DNA of 64,000 nt from BAIKAL-G1 sp943369525 (GCA_943369525.1 CALRNL020000008.1:62001-126000); one strand, 5' to 3'. Counted from the stretch's first letter, positions 29,191-37,727 are shown. Notes: a model not told the origin generated them from the letters alone. Made by a program: numbers and translations.

Positions 29191-29589
29191 ATGGACTGGA
29201 GCGACCAAGGGGATTGGCAGGACTTCGCCAGCCGGTTAGCCGCCGCTGCCGACCTCTGCCTCAAGCCCCACCGGCATGGCGTGCGGCTGCTGGGGGAGCT
29301 GCCTGAACTCGGGGCCGCCGATGGCGATCTCTGCGTGCGGATCGAGCCCCGCAGCCCCGAGGGTGCCCGGCTCGAGCAGGGGGATCTGGAGTTGGAGCTC
29401 TACCGCAGCGGCGCTGACATCCATCTCACCTTGGTGACCCTGGCTGACGAGACCGCCCCCTTGCTCTGGCAGGGATCCCATCCGGTCTGGATGGATGGGG
29501 TCAGTGGCGAGCGCTGCGAGCGGCCCGAGGGCGGTGTGCCCTTGGAAGCCCTGGCCCGCCGCATCCGCGCCCTGGTGGTTGGCGCCTAG
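29191..29589 (+). CDS. Conserved hypothetical protein (132 residues)
   Basis: This soluble protein of 132 residues, beginning MDWSDQGDWQDFASRL, has no transmembrane helix. It shows alternating charged and hydrophobic segments (GDLELELYRSGADIHLTLVTL) that suggest an alpha/beta fold. I recognise no characterised family. It follows the CIA30 gene by 17 bp on the same strand and would be the last gene of the gnd-pgl-CIA30 run. Its TAG stop codon sits inside a perfect hairpin. The coding quality (codon use and reading frame length) is good, so the gene itself is probably real. Confidence 0.75.
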   Translation: MDWSDQGDWQDFASRLAAAADLCLKPHRHGVRLLGELPELGAADGDLCVRIEPRSPEGARLEQGDLELELYRSGADIHLTLVTLADETAPLLWQGSHPVWMDGVSGERCERPEGGVPLEALARRIRALVVGA

Positions 29590-29614
29590 GGACGCCGTGC
29601 TGTCCCTAGGCGCC
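29581..29614. terminator. Perfect 13-bp hairpin between convergent genes
   Basis: Arms ggcgcctagggac (29581-29593) and gtccctaggcgcc (29602-29614) pair without mismatch around an 8-base loop. The stop codon of the upstream gene lies in the left arm. No clear U-tract follows, so it may act as a bidirectional terminator or an mRNA 3'-end stabiliser. Confidence 0.65.
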
Positions 29615-29640
29615 AGGGGCTGACCCTTCTGGCCCCCAGG

Positions 29641-31335
29641 TCAAGGCTGGTCGGTGACGGCCCCCAGGCTGCTGGTGCTGACCAGGCGGGCGTATTTGCC
29701 GAGCACTCCAGTGGTGTAGCGGGGGGCGGGGGCACTCCAGGCGGCGCGGCGGCGTTCCAGTTCGGCGTCATCCACATTGAGCTGGATCAGCAGCTGGTGG
29801 GCATCCACCGTGATGCTGTCCCCTTCCTGCACTAGGGCAATGGTGCCGCCCACGGCCGCTTCGGGGGCCACGTGGCCCACCACCAGCCCGTAGGTGCCGC
29901 CGGAGAAGCGACCGTCGGTGATCAGGGCCACCTTGTCGCCGAGACCTTCACCGATGATCGCGGCAGTCGGGGCGAGCATCTCACGCATGCCCGGTCCGCC
30001 GACCGGGCCCTCGTAGCGAATCACCACCACATCCCCTTCGCGGATCCGTTTGGCCAGGATCGCGGCTAGGGCCCCTTCCTCACTTTCGAACACCCGCGCC
30101 GGGCCGCTGAGCACCGCTGTCTTGACACCGCTGATTTTGGCCACGCTGCCTTCGCTGGCGAGGTTTCCCTTGAGGATTGCCAGATGGCCCTTGGCGTAGA
30201 GCGGGTTGCTGAGGGGACGGATGACGTCCTGACCGGCCGGTGGTTCGGCGGGCACCGCTGCCAGCACCTCCCGCAGGGTGCGGCCCTCCACGGTGCGGCT
30301 GTCGCCGTGGAGCAAGCCCGCATCGAGCAAGAGCCTCATCACCTGGGGAATACCGCCGGCCCGATGGAGATCCACGGTCACGTAGCGACCCGAGGGCTTG
30401 AGGTCGCAGATCACCGGCACCCGCTGGCGGATGGTCTCGAAATCGTCGATGCTGAGGGAAACGCCGGCGGTGCGGGCCACCGCCAGCAGGTGCAGCACGG
30501 AATTGGTGGAGCCCCCCACGGCCATGATCACGCTGATGGCATTCTCAAACGCCTCGCGGGTGAGTAGATCCAAAGGACGAATGTTGGCGGCAATCGCCTC
30601 AACTAGGACTTCGGCCGACCGGGCGGCGCTATCGGCCTTTTCCGGATCCTCGGCCGCCATCGTGGAGCTGTAGGGCAGGCTCAGGCCCATGGCCTCAAAG
30701 GCGGCGCTCATCGTGTTAGCAGTGAACATGCCGCCGCAGCTCCCGGCTCCGGGGCAGGCATTCTTCTCAATCGCGGTGAGTTCGGCCTCATCGATGCGAC
30801 CACCGCTGTACTGACCCACCGCCTCAAAGGCGCTCACCACGGTGAGATCACAGGCGCCGAGTTTGCCGGGCTTGATCGTGCCGCCGTACACGAAAACCGA
30901 GGGGATATTCATGCGTGCCATCGCGAGCATGGCCCCGGGCATATTTTTGTCGCAGCCGCCCAACGCCAGTAATCCGTCCATGCTCTGGGCGTTGCAGGCG
31001 GTTTCGATCGAATCGGCGATCACCTCGCGGCTCACGAGCGAATACTTCATGCCCTCGGTGCCCATGGAGATGCCATCGCTCACCGTGATGGTGCCAAACA
31101 TCTGGGGCATGGCTCCGGCCTGCAGGGCCGACTGTTCAGCGCGACGGGCTAGGTCGTTGAGCCCCATGTTGCAGGGGGTAATGGTGCTGTAGCTGTTGGC
31201 AATCCCAATGATCGGCTTGTTGAAATCGCCATCGCCGAAGCCCACGGCCCGCAACATGGCGCGGTTGGGGGACCGCTGGAAGCCCTGGGTAATGGCAGCG
31301 GAGCGCAGCATGGCCGGCAGAAAAGCACTGGCCAT
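29641..31335 (-). CDS. ilvD: Dihydroxy-acid dehydratase
   Basis: IlvD dehydrates dihydroxy acids to 2-oxo acids, the third common step of valine, leucine and isoleucine synthesis. The protein of 564 residues carries the Fe-S cysteines in PCNMGLN, GGCDKNMPGAMLAMAR and GAGSCGGMFTANTMSA. The C-terminal DGRFSGGTYGLVVGHVAPEAA block is also present. The ATG at 31335 (MASAFLPAM) gives the usual cyanobacterial length; the frame is open to 31392. It lies convergent to the CIA30/hypothetical pair and about 60 bp from the next minus-strand gene. Confidence 0.97.
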   Translation of the reverse strand: MASAFLPAMLRSAAITQGFQRSPNRAMLRAVGFGDGDFNKPIIGIANSYSTITPCNMGLNDLARRAEQSALQAGAMPQMFGTITVSDGISMGTEGMKYSLVSREVIADSIETACNAQSMDGLLALGGCDKNMPGAMLAMARMNIPSVFVYGGTIKPGKLGACDLTVVSAFEAVGQYSGGRIDEAELTAIEKNACPGAGSCGGMFTANTMSAAFEAMGLSLPYSSTMAAEDPEKADSAARSAEVLVEAIAANIRPLDLLTREAFENAISVIMAVGGSTNSVLHLLAVARTAGVSLSIDDFETIRQRVPVICDLKPSGRYVTVDLHRAGGIPQVMRLLLDAGLLHGDSRTVEGRTLREVLAAVPAEPPAGQDVIRPLSNPLYAKGHLAILKGNLASEGSVAKISGVKTAVLSGPARVFESEEGALAAILAKRIREGDVVVIRYEGPVGGPGMREMLAPTAAIIGEGLGDKVALITDGRFSGGTYGLVVGHVAPEAAVGGTIALVQEGDSITVDAHQLLIQLNVDDAELERRRAAWSAPAPRYTTGVLGKYARLVSTSSLGAVTDQP

Positions 31336-31397
31336 CAACCTACCGATGCGCCGTTCAGCCGGCTCCCACCCCGGCCCCCAGCAGGACGACAAGGGGC

Positions 31398-31688
31398 CTA
31401 ACGATCGGCCGGGGCGGCAGTGTTGAGGCCTTCCAGCTGGCGGCGCACGTCCTCAATGGCCTGGTTGAGTTGCTGAACCCGGTCCTGCAGGTCGCCTTCC
31501 GCCTGGGGGCGATCGGTTGGGGAATGGGCCAGCTCGGGGGTAAAGCGAAGGGAGCGGACCCGCCGCTGCAGCTCCTGGCGCCGCTCCGCCTGGGACAGCA
31601 ACCACCAGGCCAGGCCGGCCGCCCCCAGGAAGGCCCCCGCCATGGCGCTGACCATCAGGTTGGACTGGCTGTCGCTGCGCTGCTGCAT
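31398..31688 (-). CDS. Small single-pass membrane protein with C-terminal coiled coil
   Basis: This protein of 96 residues has one hydrophobic helix (about 12-31, VSAMAGAFLGAAGLAWWLL). A basic region follows, then a likely coiled coil (about 64-88, LQDRVQQLNQAIEDVRRQLEGL). I do not recognise a named family; similar short anchored coiled-coil proteins are common in picocyanobacteria. It lies between upp and ilvD on the same strand; its stop is about 60 bp before the ilvD start. Confidence 0.7.
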   Translation of the reverse strand: MQQRSDSQSNLMVSAMAGAFLGAAGLAWWLLSQAERRQELQRRVRSLRFTPELAHSPTDRPQAEGDLQDRVQQLNQAIEDVRRQLEGLNTAAPADR

Positions 31689-31764
31689 CGCCGCTGGAAC
31701 CCGAGGGAGCTAGATGGCGATCAGCCTAGTCAGGCTGGTTTAAGCCAACCACTGCCCCAGGGCC

Positions 31765-32439
31765 CTAACGACCGGAAAGGGTGCCAAACAGGCGGGCTTC
31801 GACATCGCCCAGCCCGGGCACGATCCGTTGCTGGCCATCGAGCTCGGCATCGATGCAGGCCGCATAGATCGTGAGGTCCCTGAAGCGCTCCCCCAACAGC
31901 TTGAGCCCGGGCGCGGCGGCCAGGGCCGCAATCACCCGCACCTGGCGGCCCCCCACCCCCAGGGCTTGCAGGCGCTCCAGCACGGCCAGCAGGTTGGTGG
32001 CTGCACCCACCAGGGGCTCAAAGACCAGAACACCCGTGCTGGATCCGATTTCGGCGGGCAATCCAGCGAAGTAGGGACCTGGGGGGGGCGATCCGGCCGC
32101 CAGGCCGGCGTCACTGGCGTAGCCCACATGGGCCACCAGGGCCGTGGGCAGCACGGTGCGGGCCCCCTCCCAGAGGCCCAGGCCCGAGCGCAGCATCGGG
32201 ATCGCCAGCAGGGGCGCGGCCGGGTCGATCACGCTGCCCTCACTGGTTGCCAGGGGGGTTTGCACCTCAACCCGCCGGTGGGGCAGCCAGTCGCGCAGGG
32301 CCTCGTAGGTGAGCCAGCGACCCAATTCCGCCATCGCCGTGGCAAACAGGGGCGTGGGCGTGTCCTGATCGCGCAGCAGGGTCAGCCAGTGGCCGATCAA
32401 GGGGTGGGGTGGAACCACCACCCGCAGGGACATGCTCAT
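31765..32439 (-). CDS. upp: Uracil phosphoribosyltransferase-like protein with degenerate PRPP loop
   Basis: UPRTase forms UMP from uracil and PRPP. The protein of 224 residues aligns well by eye: HPLIGHWLTLLRDQDTPTPLF at the start, PMLRSGLGLWEGA in the middle, and GLGDVEARLFGT at the end, near the uracil-binding consensus. The PRPP-binding loop, normally (D/E)PMLATGG(S/T), reads EPLVGAATN here (residues 141-149). The conserved Thr-Gly-Gly is therefore lost. Catalysis by the standard mechanism is doubtful, and it may be a regulatory or repurposed paralogue. The start could be Met1 or Met3. Confidence 0.8.
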   Translation of the reverse strand: MSMSLRVVVPPHPLIGHWLTLLRDQDTPTPLFATAMAELGRWLTYEALRDWLPHRRVEVQTPLATSEGSVIDPAAPLLAIPMLRSGLGLWEGARTVLPTALVAHVGYASDAGLAAGSPPPGPYFAGLPAEIGSSTGVLVFEPLVGAATNLLAVLERLQALGVGGRQVRVIAALAAAPGLKLLGERFRDLTIYAACIDAELDGQQRIVPGLGDVEARLFGTLSGR

Positions 32440-32496
32440 CGCTTCGCGGTGGGGTGGCGCCTTGCCATAGCTTGAAGCTCCACGCTAGGGCTGCCG

Positions 32497-33114
32497 TTGT
32501 CCCGCTCCGGAACGCCCCATGTGCTCGCCCCAGCCGGCGCCGCCAACCCAGGGGATTGGCTGGGCAGCGTCCCGGGCCTGAGGTGGCTGGGCCAGTCCGC
32601 GCTGGCCCTGGTGCTGGGGGCCCTGGTGGCGACCACGGCCCTGGGCGCTGGCTTGGCCCTGGTCGTTGGCCTGGCCGTGCCCCCGGCCTGGGCGATCACG
32701 GCGCCGGAATTGCGCAGCCAGAAATCCCTGGTGGATTTGCAGAGCGACATGCACGGCCGCAACCTGCAACAGCAGGAGTTCCTCAAGGCCCAGCTTGGCG
32801 GTTTCGATTTCAGCGGCGCCGACCTGCGTGGAGCCGTGTTTAACAGCAGCGACCTGCGGGCCAGCAACCTCAGCGGCGCCGACCTCGAGAACGTGGTGGC
32901 CTACGCCAGCCGTTTTGATGGCGCCGACTTGGGCGATGCCGTGCTGCGCAACGCCATGTTGATGCAAAGCCGCTTTAGTGGCGCCCGCATTGAGGGGGCC
33001 GATTTCAGTGACGCCGTGATCGACCTGCCCCAACAGAAGGCCCTCTGCGAGCGGGCCAGCGGCACCAATTCCCGTACCGGGGTGGACACCCGCGAGAGCT
33101 TGGGCTGTCGCTAG
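32497..33114 (+). CDS. Pentapeptide repeat protein with signal peptide (probable thylakoid lumen or periplasm)
   Basis: This protein of 205 residues starts at a TTG (32497) or at the GTG at 32521. A long hydrophobic segment ends in VPPAWAI (about 36-66), resembling a lumenal signal peptide with an Ala-X-Ala-like cleavage site. From about residue 95 it has pentapeptide repeats of the A(D/N)LxX type (FDFSGADLRGAVFNSSDLRA, SNLSGADLENVV, DGADLGDAVLRNAML). These form a right-handed beta-helix. The C-terminal region has two cysteines (LCERA and LGCR) and could be disulphide-linked. Lumenal pentapeptide proteins are known in cyanobacteria and plants, but the function is unknown. Confidence 0.85.
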   Translation: MSRSGTPHVLAPAGAANPGDWLGSVPGLRWLGQSALALVLGALVATTALGAGLALVVGLAVPPAWAITAPELRSQKSLVDLQSDMHGRNLQQQEFLKAQLGGFDFSGADLRGAVFNSSDLRASNLSGADLENVVAYASRFDGADLGDAVLRNAMLMQSRFSGARIEGADFSDAVIDLPQQKALCERASGTNSRTGVDTRESLGCR

Positions 33115-33141
33115 GCCATGGGAGACCTAGATTTCACGTTC

Positions 33142-33285
33142 GGTTCCCTTGGTGACCAGCCAGGGGAGGAAACGGGGAAAGTCCGGTGGGGTGCGGGGAA
33201 ACCAGGCACCGAGTCCGGCGCTGTCCCGCAGCTGTGAAGTGGAATCCTTCGGGGTTCAGCCCAGTCAGAACACCCGCCGAAGCCC
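33142..33285 (+). promoter_or_regulatory. Cobalamin riboswitch
   Basis: The leader before hupE carries the cobalamin aptamer elements: ggggaaagtccggtg (about 33175), agtccggcgctgtcccgcag with ctgtga next to it (about 33210-33236), and the B12-box-like agtcagaacacccgcc (33263-33278). Position, order and spacing fit the family. The aptamer ends about 40 bp before the hupE ATG, so repression by B12 at translation or transcription is likely. Confidence 0.88.
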
Positions 33286-33316
33286 ACCCCATCCCTGGCT
33301 CGGACCAGATTCCCGG

Positions 33317-33922
33317 ATGACCAACCATCGCCTCGGCGCGGCCCTCCCCCTCGGAGCGGCTGCCCTGCTTCTGCTATCGGCGGCGCCTGCTTCCGCCCAC
33401 CATTTGATGGGGTTGTTCCACCTGACCCCCTCGCCCTTGAGTGGCCTGGTCAGTGGCCTGGCCCATCCCCTGTTTGGTCCCGACCACCTGCTCTTCCTGC
33501 TGGCCCTGGGCCTGGTGGGGCTGCAAAAGCGCCTCAGCTGGATGGTGGGCCTCCTGGCAACGGGCCTGGCCGGCTCCTGCCTGGGCCTGGCCCTGCCCGG
33601 CATCCCCCTGGCCGAACCCCTGGTGGCCCTGTCCCTGGTGGTAGTAGCCCTGGTGCTGCTTAAGCGGCTGCCGGCCTTGCTGTTGGTGCCTGCCTTTGCC
33701 CTGCATGGCTACGTGCTCAGCGCCGTGGTGATCGGCTGGGACCAAAGCCCGATTGCCTTTTACTTGCTGGGCCTGTTGGTGAGCCAGGGGCTGCTGCTTT
33801 GCACCGCCCTCACCCTGGTGCGGCGTTGGGGCACGGGGCTTAGCCCCACCCAGTTGCGCCTCACCGCCGGGATCCTGATCGGCGTGGGCTCCAGCTTCGC
33901 CTGGTCCGCCCTGGTGCCCTGA
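33317..33922 (+). CDS. HupE/UreJ family protein, probable cobalt (B12-regulated) transporter
   Basis: This protein of 201 residues begins MTNHRLGAALPLGAAALLLL (signal-like first helix, cleavage near SAHHLMG) and has about six further membrane helices. The family motif HP-x-FGPDHLLFLLALGLVG contains the metal-binding His and Asp, and HGY lies in a later helix. HupE/UreJ proteins are secondary transporters of nickel or cobalt. The upstream cobalamin riboswitch and the cobW gene two bases downstream point to cobalt for B12. The frame is open to 33149, but that part encodes the riboswitch, so the ATG at 33317 is the start. Confidence 0.9.
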   Translation: MTNHRLGAALPLGAAALLLLSAAPASAHHLMGLFHLTPSPLSGLVSGLAHPLFGPDHLLFLLALGLVGLQKRLSWMVGLLATGLAGSCLGLALPGIPLAEPLVALSLVVVALVLLKRLPALLLVPAFALHGYVLSAVVIGWDQSPIAFYLLGLLVSQGLLLCTALTLVRRWGTGLSPTQLRLTAGILIGVGSSFAWSALVP

Positions 33923-33924
33923 CC

Positions 33925-35133
33925 ATGGCCTTTTCCCCCCAGATCGCCCCCAAGCCAACCCATTCCAGCCTGGCCCGCTTGCCGGTCACTGTCGTCACCG
34001 GCTTTCTGGGGGCTGGCAAATCCACCCTGCTGCGCCAGCTGCTCCTCTCCAGTGGCCTGCGCCTGGCCGTGCTGGTGAATGAATTCGGCGAGGTGGGCAT
34101 CGATGCCGAACTGATCCGCAGCTGCGGGTTCTGCCCCGAGGAGGAGCTGGATGGCCGGGTGGTGGAACTGGCCAACGGCTGCCTCTGCTGCACCGTGCAG
34201 GATGAATTTCTGCCGACGATGCAGCTGCTGCTGGAGCGCGCCGACCAGCTCGATGGCATCGTCGTCGAAACCAGTGGCCTGGCCCTGCCCGAGCCCCTGG
34301 TCCAGGCCTTCCGATGGCCCGAGATCCGCACCCGCACCCGGGTGACCGGCGTGGTGACCGTGGTGGATGGCGAGGCCCTGGCCCAGGGCCACGTGGTCGG
34401 CGATCCCGCTGCGATCGAAGCCCAGCGCCTGGCCGATCCCAGCCTCGACCACCTCAGTGCCATCGAAGACCTGTTCAACGACCAGCTGGTGGCAGCCGAC
34501 CTGGTGCTGATCAGCCGGGCGGACTGCCTGCAAACCGACCAGATCTCAGCCCTGCAAACCCAGCTGGCCAGCCGGCTGCGTCCGGGCGTTTCGGTGCTCC
34601 CCATGGCCCGGGGCCAGGTGCCGGCGGCGCTGCTGTTGGGCCTCGAGCGGGACCAAGCGGATCCCAGCCATGGCGATCACGGCCATGAAGACCACGACCA
34701 TCCCCATTCATCCGATCAAGGGCCCGGGGTCCAGGGGCACGATTCCGATCACGACCACAGCCACAACCACAGCCACGACCACAGCCACGAGCACCACGAC
34801 CACCACAGCCATCACGACCACAGCCATGTGGCGATCCAATCGGTGGCGCTGCGGCTCGAGGGTCCTGTTAACCGCCAGGCCTTGGAAAGCCTCCTGCGCT
34901 CCCAGATCGATCGCCAAAACTTCCTGCGCCTCAAGGGCCGCGCCTGGCTAGCGGGCAAGCCCCAACCGCTGCAGATCCAGGCGGTGGGCCCCCGGCTGGA
35001 GTGCTGGTTCGACCCCAAGGCCGCCGCCGCCGACCAGGACCACCCCCAGGGTTTGGAACTGGTGGCCCTGGGCCTGCAGGTGGATAGGACCTCCCTGGAA
35101 CAGGAGCTGAGGGCCCTGCTGGGCCTGGCCTAG
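33925..35133 (+). CDS. cobW: CobW/COG0523 family metallochaperone GTPase
   Basis: This G3E P-loop GTPase (402 residues) is thought to deliver cobalt or zinc to target enzymes. It has GFLGAGKST (Walker A, 26-34), LVNEFGEVGIDAELI, and the metal-binding GCLCC (86-90). The guanine-specificity region is ISRADCLQTDQI. A striking His/Asp-rich linker (about 248-301, repeats of HDHSH) can buffer metal. The CobW C-terminal domain follows, with FLRLKGRAWLAGKP. It starts two bases after hupE and therefore shares the riboswitch-controlled transcript, which supports a role in cobalt supply for cobalamin. Confidence 0.93.
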   Translation: MAFSPQIAPKPTHSSLARLPVTVVTGFLGAGKSTLLRQLLLSSGLRLAVLVNEFGEVGIDAELIRSCGFCPEEELDGRVVELANGCLCCTVQDEFLPTMQLLLERADQLDGIVVETSGLALPEPLVQAFRWPEIRTRTRVTGVVTVVDGEALAQGHVVGDPAAIEAQRLADPSLDHLSAIEDLFNDQLVAADLVLISRADCLQTDQISALQTQLASRLRPGVSVLPMARGQVPAALLLGLERDQADPSHGDHGHEDHDHPHSSDQGPGVQGHDSDHDHSHNHSHDHSHEHHDHHSHHDHSHVAIQSVALRLEGPVNRQALESLLRSQIDRQNFLRLKGRAWLAGKPQPLQIQAVGPRLECWFDPKAAAADQDHPQGLELVALGLQVDRTSLEQELRALLGLA

Positions 35134-35267
35134 GCGCCCAGGGGCGCTGCCCTTGGGACTGGACCAAGTCATCGCCATCGGCGAGGGCCGGGGGCAGAGG
35201 CCTGGGATCCCGCCCCGAGCCATAGGGCCGGCCCTGGATCAACCTGACTTGACCCAATCGGGCTTGC

Positions 35268-35648
35268 TCAATCCAGGGGGAAGCTCCCCTTGATGCAGTG
35301 GCCATCCCAGCAGAGGCTGCGATCGCGCTGCCAGAGCGGTTGCACCGGCCGGGCCGGGCCCTGGCCGCTCTCCAGGGTCAGGGCACCCCGGCCGTCGGCA
35401 CGCAACACCCAGCGCTCCCGGCCCACCTGCAACCACCAGTGGCGGCCCAGGGCCTCGATCGTGAGCCGGCAGGTCCGCCAGGGGCCTGGGGCCCGGCGGC
35501 ATTGCAGAGGGATGGCGGGCTGGACCAGGGGCCCCTGGGAGACGGCCTGGGGCCGGGCCGAAACGGTGACCGCTGGCCCCTGGGCGGCGTTCGCGGCCAT
35601 GGGGCCCTGCAGGCCGGCGACCAGCGCCAGGGCAAGCCAGGGGACCAT
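35268..35648 (-). CDS. Secreted hypothetical protein
   Basis: This protein of 126 residues starts at the ATG at 35648 with a signal peptide (MVPWLALALVAGLQG, cleavage near ANA). Its beta-rich body has two pairs of cysteines (QCRRA..RTCRL and LCWDGHCIKG), which suggests disulphides after export. No family is recognised. The frame extends upstream to 35714 but the signal peptide fixes the later start. It is divergent from purS, with a gap of about 90 bp, and convergent with cobW. Confidence 0.65.
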   Translation of the reverse strand: MVPWLALALVAGLQGPMAANAAQGPAVTVSARPQAVSQGPLVQPAIPLQCRRAPGPWRTCRLTIEALGRHWWLQVGRERWVLRADGRGALTLESGQGPARPVQPLWQRDRSLCWDGHCIKGSFPLD

Positions 35649-35740
35649 GGCCGATCGGCATGGGATTTCCCCCACCCTGGCGATGGGGCTGGCTGGCCGC
35701 AGCCGGCCTGCCAAGATTTAACAATTGCCCTGGAGGTCCG

Positions 35741-36034
35741 GTGCCCGTCTATTCCGCCCGCGTTCTGGTCTCGCTGCGGCCATCGGTCCTGGATCCCGCC
35801 GGCGAGGCCACCCGGGCTGCCGCCGGCCGCTTGGGCGTGGAAGGCGTGGCCAAGCTGCGGATCGGCAAGGCGGTGGAGCTGGATATCGAGGCCCCCGACC
35901 TTGAGACGGCGCGGGAACGGCTGAGCCTGTTGAGTGACCGGCTGCTGGCCAATCCGGTGATTGAAAACTGGACCCTGGAATTGGCCTCCAGCGGCGAGGG
36001 CAGCGCCCAGGCCAACCCCGTGGGGGAAGGCTGA
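35741..36034 (+). CDS. purS: Phosphoribosylformylglycinamidine synthase subunit PurS
   Basis: PurS is the small dimeric subunit that bridges PurQ and PurL in FGAM synthase (fourth step of purine synthesis). The GTG at 35741 is preceded by a good ribosome site (tggagg, 35731-35736) and gives 97 residues. The family pattern is present: VLVSLRPSVLDPAGEATRAA, then LGVEGVAKLRIGKAVEL, then LLANPVIENWTLEL. The upstream open frame to 35660 is not used. It is followed by purQ after one base, so the two are coupled. Confidence 0.95.
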   Translation: MPVYSARVLVSLRPSVLDPAGEATRAAAGRLGVEGVAKLRIGKAVELDIEAPDLETARERLSLLSDRLLANPVIENWTLELASSGEGSAQANPVGEG

Positions 36035-36035
36035 G

Positions 36036-36689
36036 ATGGCCATCGGGGTGGTGGTGTTTCCCGGATCGAACTGCGACCGGGACGTGCGCTGGGCAACGGA
36101 AGGCTGTTTGGGGGTGCCGACGCGGTTCCTCTGGCATGAGGAGCGCGACCTCACGGGCCTCGATGCGCTGATCATCCCCGGGGGGTTCAGCTACGGCGAT
36201 TACCTGCGTTGCGGCGCGATTGCCCGCTTCTCGCCGCTGCTGCAGGAGCTGGGGGCCTTCGTGGAGCGGGGCGGCCGGGTGCTGGGCATCTGCAATGGCT
36301 TCCAGGTGCTCACGGAAATGGGGCTGCTGCCGGGCGCCCTTACCCGCAATGAAAAGCTCCATTTTCTCTGCGAGGACACCTCCCTACAGGTGAATCCCGG
36401 CCATTGCCAGTGGCTCCAGGGCTATGGCGAGGGCGAAACGATCCAGCTGCCGATCGCCCACGGCGAGGGCCGCTACCAGGTGGATGGGGACCAGTTGCAG
36501 CAGCTGGAGGATTCGGGCTGCGTGGTGTTGCGCTATCGGGCCAATCCCAATGGCTCCATGGGCGCGGTGGCGGGCCTCACCAATCCGGCCGGCACGGTGC
36601 TGGGGCTGATGCCCCATCCGGAGCGGGCCTGCGATCCCGCCACCGGCGGTATCGATGGCCGCCGGTTACTGGCCAGCCTGCTGGGCTGA
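36036..36689 (+). CDS. purQ: Phosphoribosylformylglycinamidine synthase, glutaminase subunit PurQ
   Basis: PurQ is the class I glutamine amidotransferase that feeds ammonia to PurL. The protein of 217 residues starts MAIGVVVFPGSNCDRDVRW. It has the catalytic cysteine in VLGICNGFQVLTEMGLLPGA and the His/Glu of the triad in LMPHPERACDP near the end. IPGGFSYGDYLRCG supplies the oxyanion region. It starts one base after the purS stop. A hairpin 87 bp downstream, shared with convergent prx, probably ends the operon. Confidence 0.97.
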   Translation: MAIGVVVFPGSNCDRDVRWATEGCLGVPTRFLWHEERDLTGLDALIIPGGFSYGDYLRCGAIARFSPLLQELGAFVERGGRVLGICNGFQVLTEMGLLPGALTRNEKLHFLCEDTSLQVNPGHCQWLQGYGEGETIQLPIAHGEGRYQVDGDQLQQLEDSGCVVLRYRANPNGSMGAVAGLTNPAGTVLGLMPHPERACDPATGGIDGRRLLASLLG

Positions 36690-36776
36690 AGGGCCCCTTG
36701 GGGGCTAGGTGCCAAGGGTTTGGGCAAACCCGCCCGGCTGCGGACCTGGCGATCAGCGGCTCCATGGGCCCATGAA

Positions 36777-36798
36777 AAAGGCCCCTGAGGGGGCCTTT
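36777..36798. terminator. Bidirectional terminator between purQ and peroxiredoxin
   Basis: Arms aaaggcccc (36777-36785) and ggggccttt (36790-36798) flank a TGAG loop. Five A residues precede on the left and Ts end the right arm. It lies between convergent genes. Confidence 0.8.
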
Positions 36799-36871
36799 GG
36801 GCTTCCTTTGCGATCGCCTAGCGGTGATCAGGAGATGGCCGCCGGCTCAGCCCAGCGGCCCTGGGGATCGC

Positions 36872-37474
36872 TCAGTTGACGGCGGCGAAGAACTCCTTGC
36901 TGCCGACGGGATCGGGCTTCATGGTCTTTTCGCCGGGGGTCCAGTTGGCGGGGCAGACCTCATCGGGGTGGGACTGCACGTATTGGAAGGCCTGCAGCAC
37001 CCGCAGGGTTTCATCCACACTGCGGCCCACGGGCAGGTTGTTGATCGTGCTGTGGGTGATCACGCCATCGGGATCGATGATGAAGAGGCCGCGCAGGGCC
37101 ACGCCGGCCTCCTCCTCCAGCACGTTGTAGGCGCTGGCGATCTCCTTTTTCAGGTCGGAGACCAGGGGGTAGCTGATGTCGCCGATGCCGCCATCCTTGC
37201 GCTCGGTCTGGATCCAGGCCAGGTGGCTGAACTGGCTATCCACCGAAATGCCGAGGATTTCCGTATTGCGGCTAGTGAAATCGGCGTAACGATCGCTGAA
37301 GGCGATGATTTCAGTCGGGCAAACGAAGGTGAAATCGAGGGGATAGAAGAACAGAACCACATATTTGCCCCTGTAATCAGAGAGGCTGATGGTCTTGAAC
37401 TCCTGGTCCACCACGGCGGTGGCGGTGAAATCAGGGGCCTGTTGGCCAACCCGCAGGCTACCGGTGCTGGTCAT
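36872..37474 (-). CDS. Typical 2-Cys peroxiredoxin
   Basis: This thioredoxin-dependent peroxidase (200 residues) detoxifies hydrogen peroxide and alkyl hydroperoxides. The peroxidatic C52 sits in FYPLDFTFVCPTEI and the resolving C174 in DEVCPANW. GGIGDISYPLVSD (GGLG-type loop) and a C-terminal helix (KTMKPDPVGSKEFF) suggest a sensitive, overoxidation-prone type. This is close to chloroplast BAS1-type enzymes that serve cyanobacterial thylakoid oxidative defence. The gene is transcribed from its own promoter toward purQ. Confidence 0.97.
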   Translation of the reverse strand: MTSTGSLRVGQQAPDFTATAVVDQEFKTISLSDYRGKYVVLFFYPLDFTFVCPTEIIAFSDRYADFTSRNTEILGISVDSQFSHLAWIQTERKDGGIGDISYPLVSDLKKEIASAYNVLEEEAGVALRGLFIIDPDGVITHSTINNLPVGRSVDETLRVLQAFQYVQSHPDEVCPANWTPGEKTMKPDPVGSKEFFAAVN

Positions 37475-37727
37475 GGGATCGGTGGGGAAAGGCGAGGGGA
37501 TCGGCCAGGGGGAAGGTCGTCGCTAGGGGCGCCCGGGGCAAGCCCCTACCCGAACCGAGGAGTCACCATCATTGACTCAACAGGGGTAGAACCGCTGGGG
37601 TTTACCCGGCCGGGCCGGCCAAGGCCGTAGTCGGAACGACTTCCACTTGGTACCGCAACAATTTATCACAGATCCTCGGCCAGGATCGCTCCCCTAGGGT
37701 GATGGCAACGACACCTTTGGATGGCCG

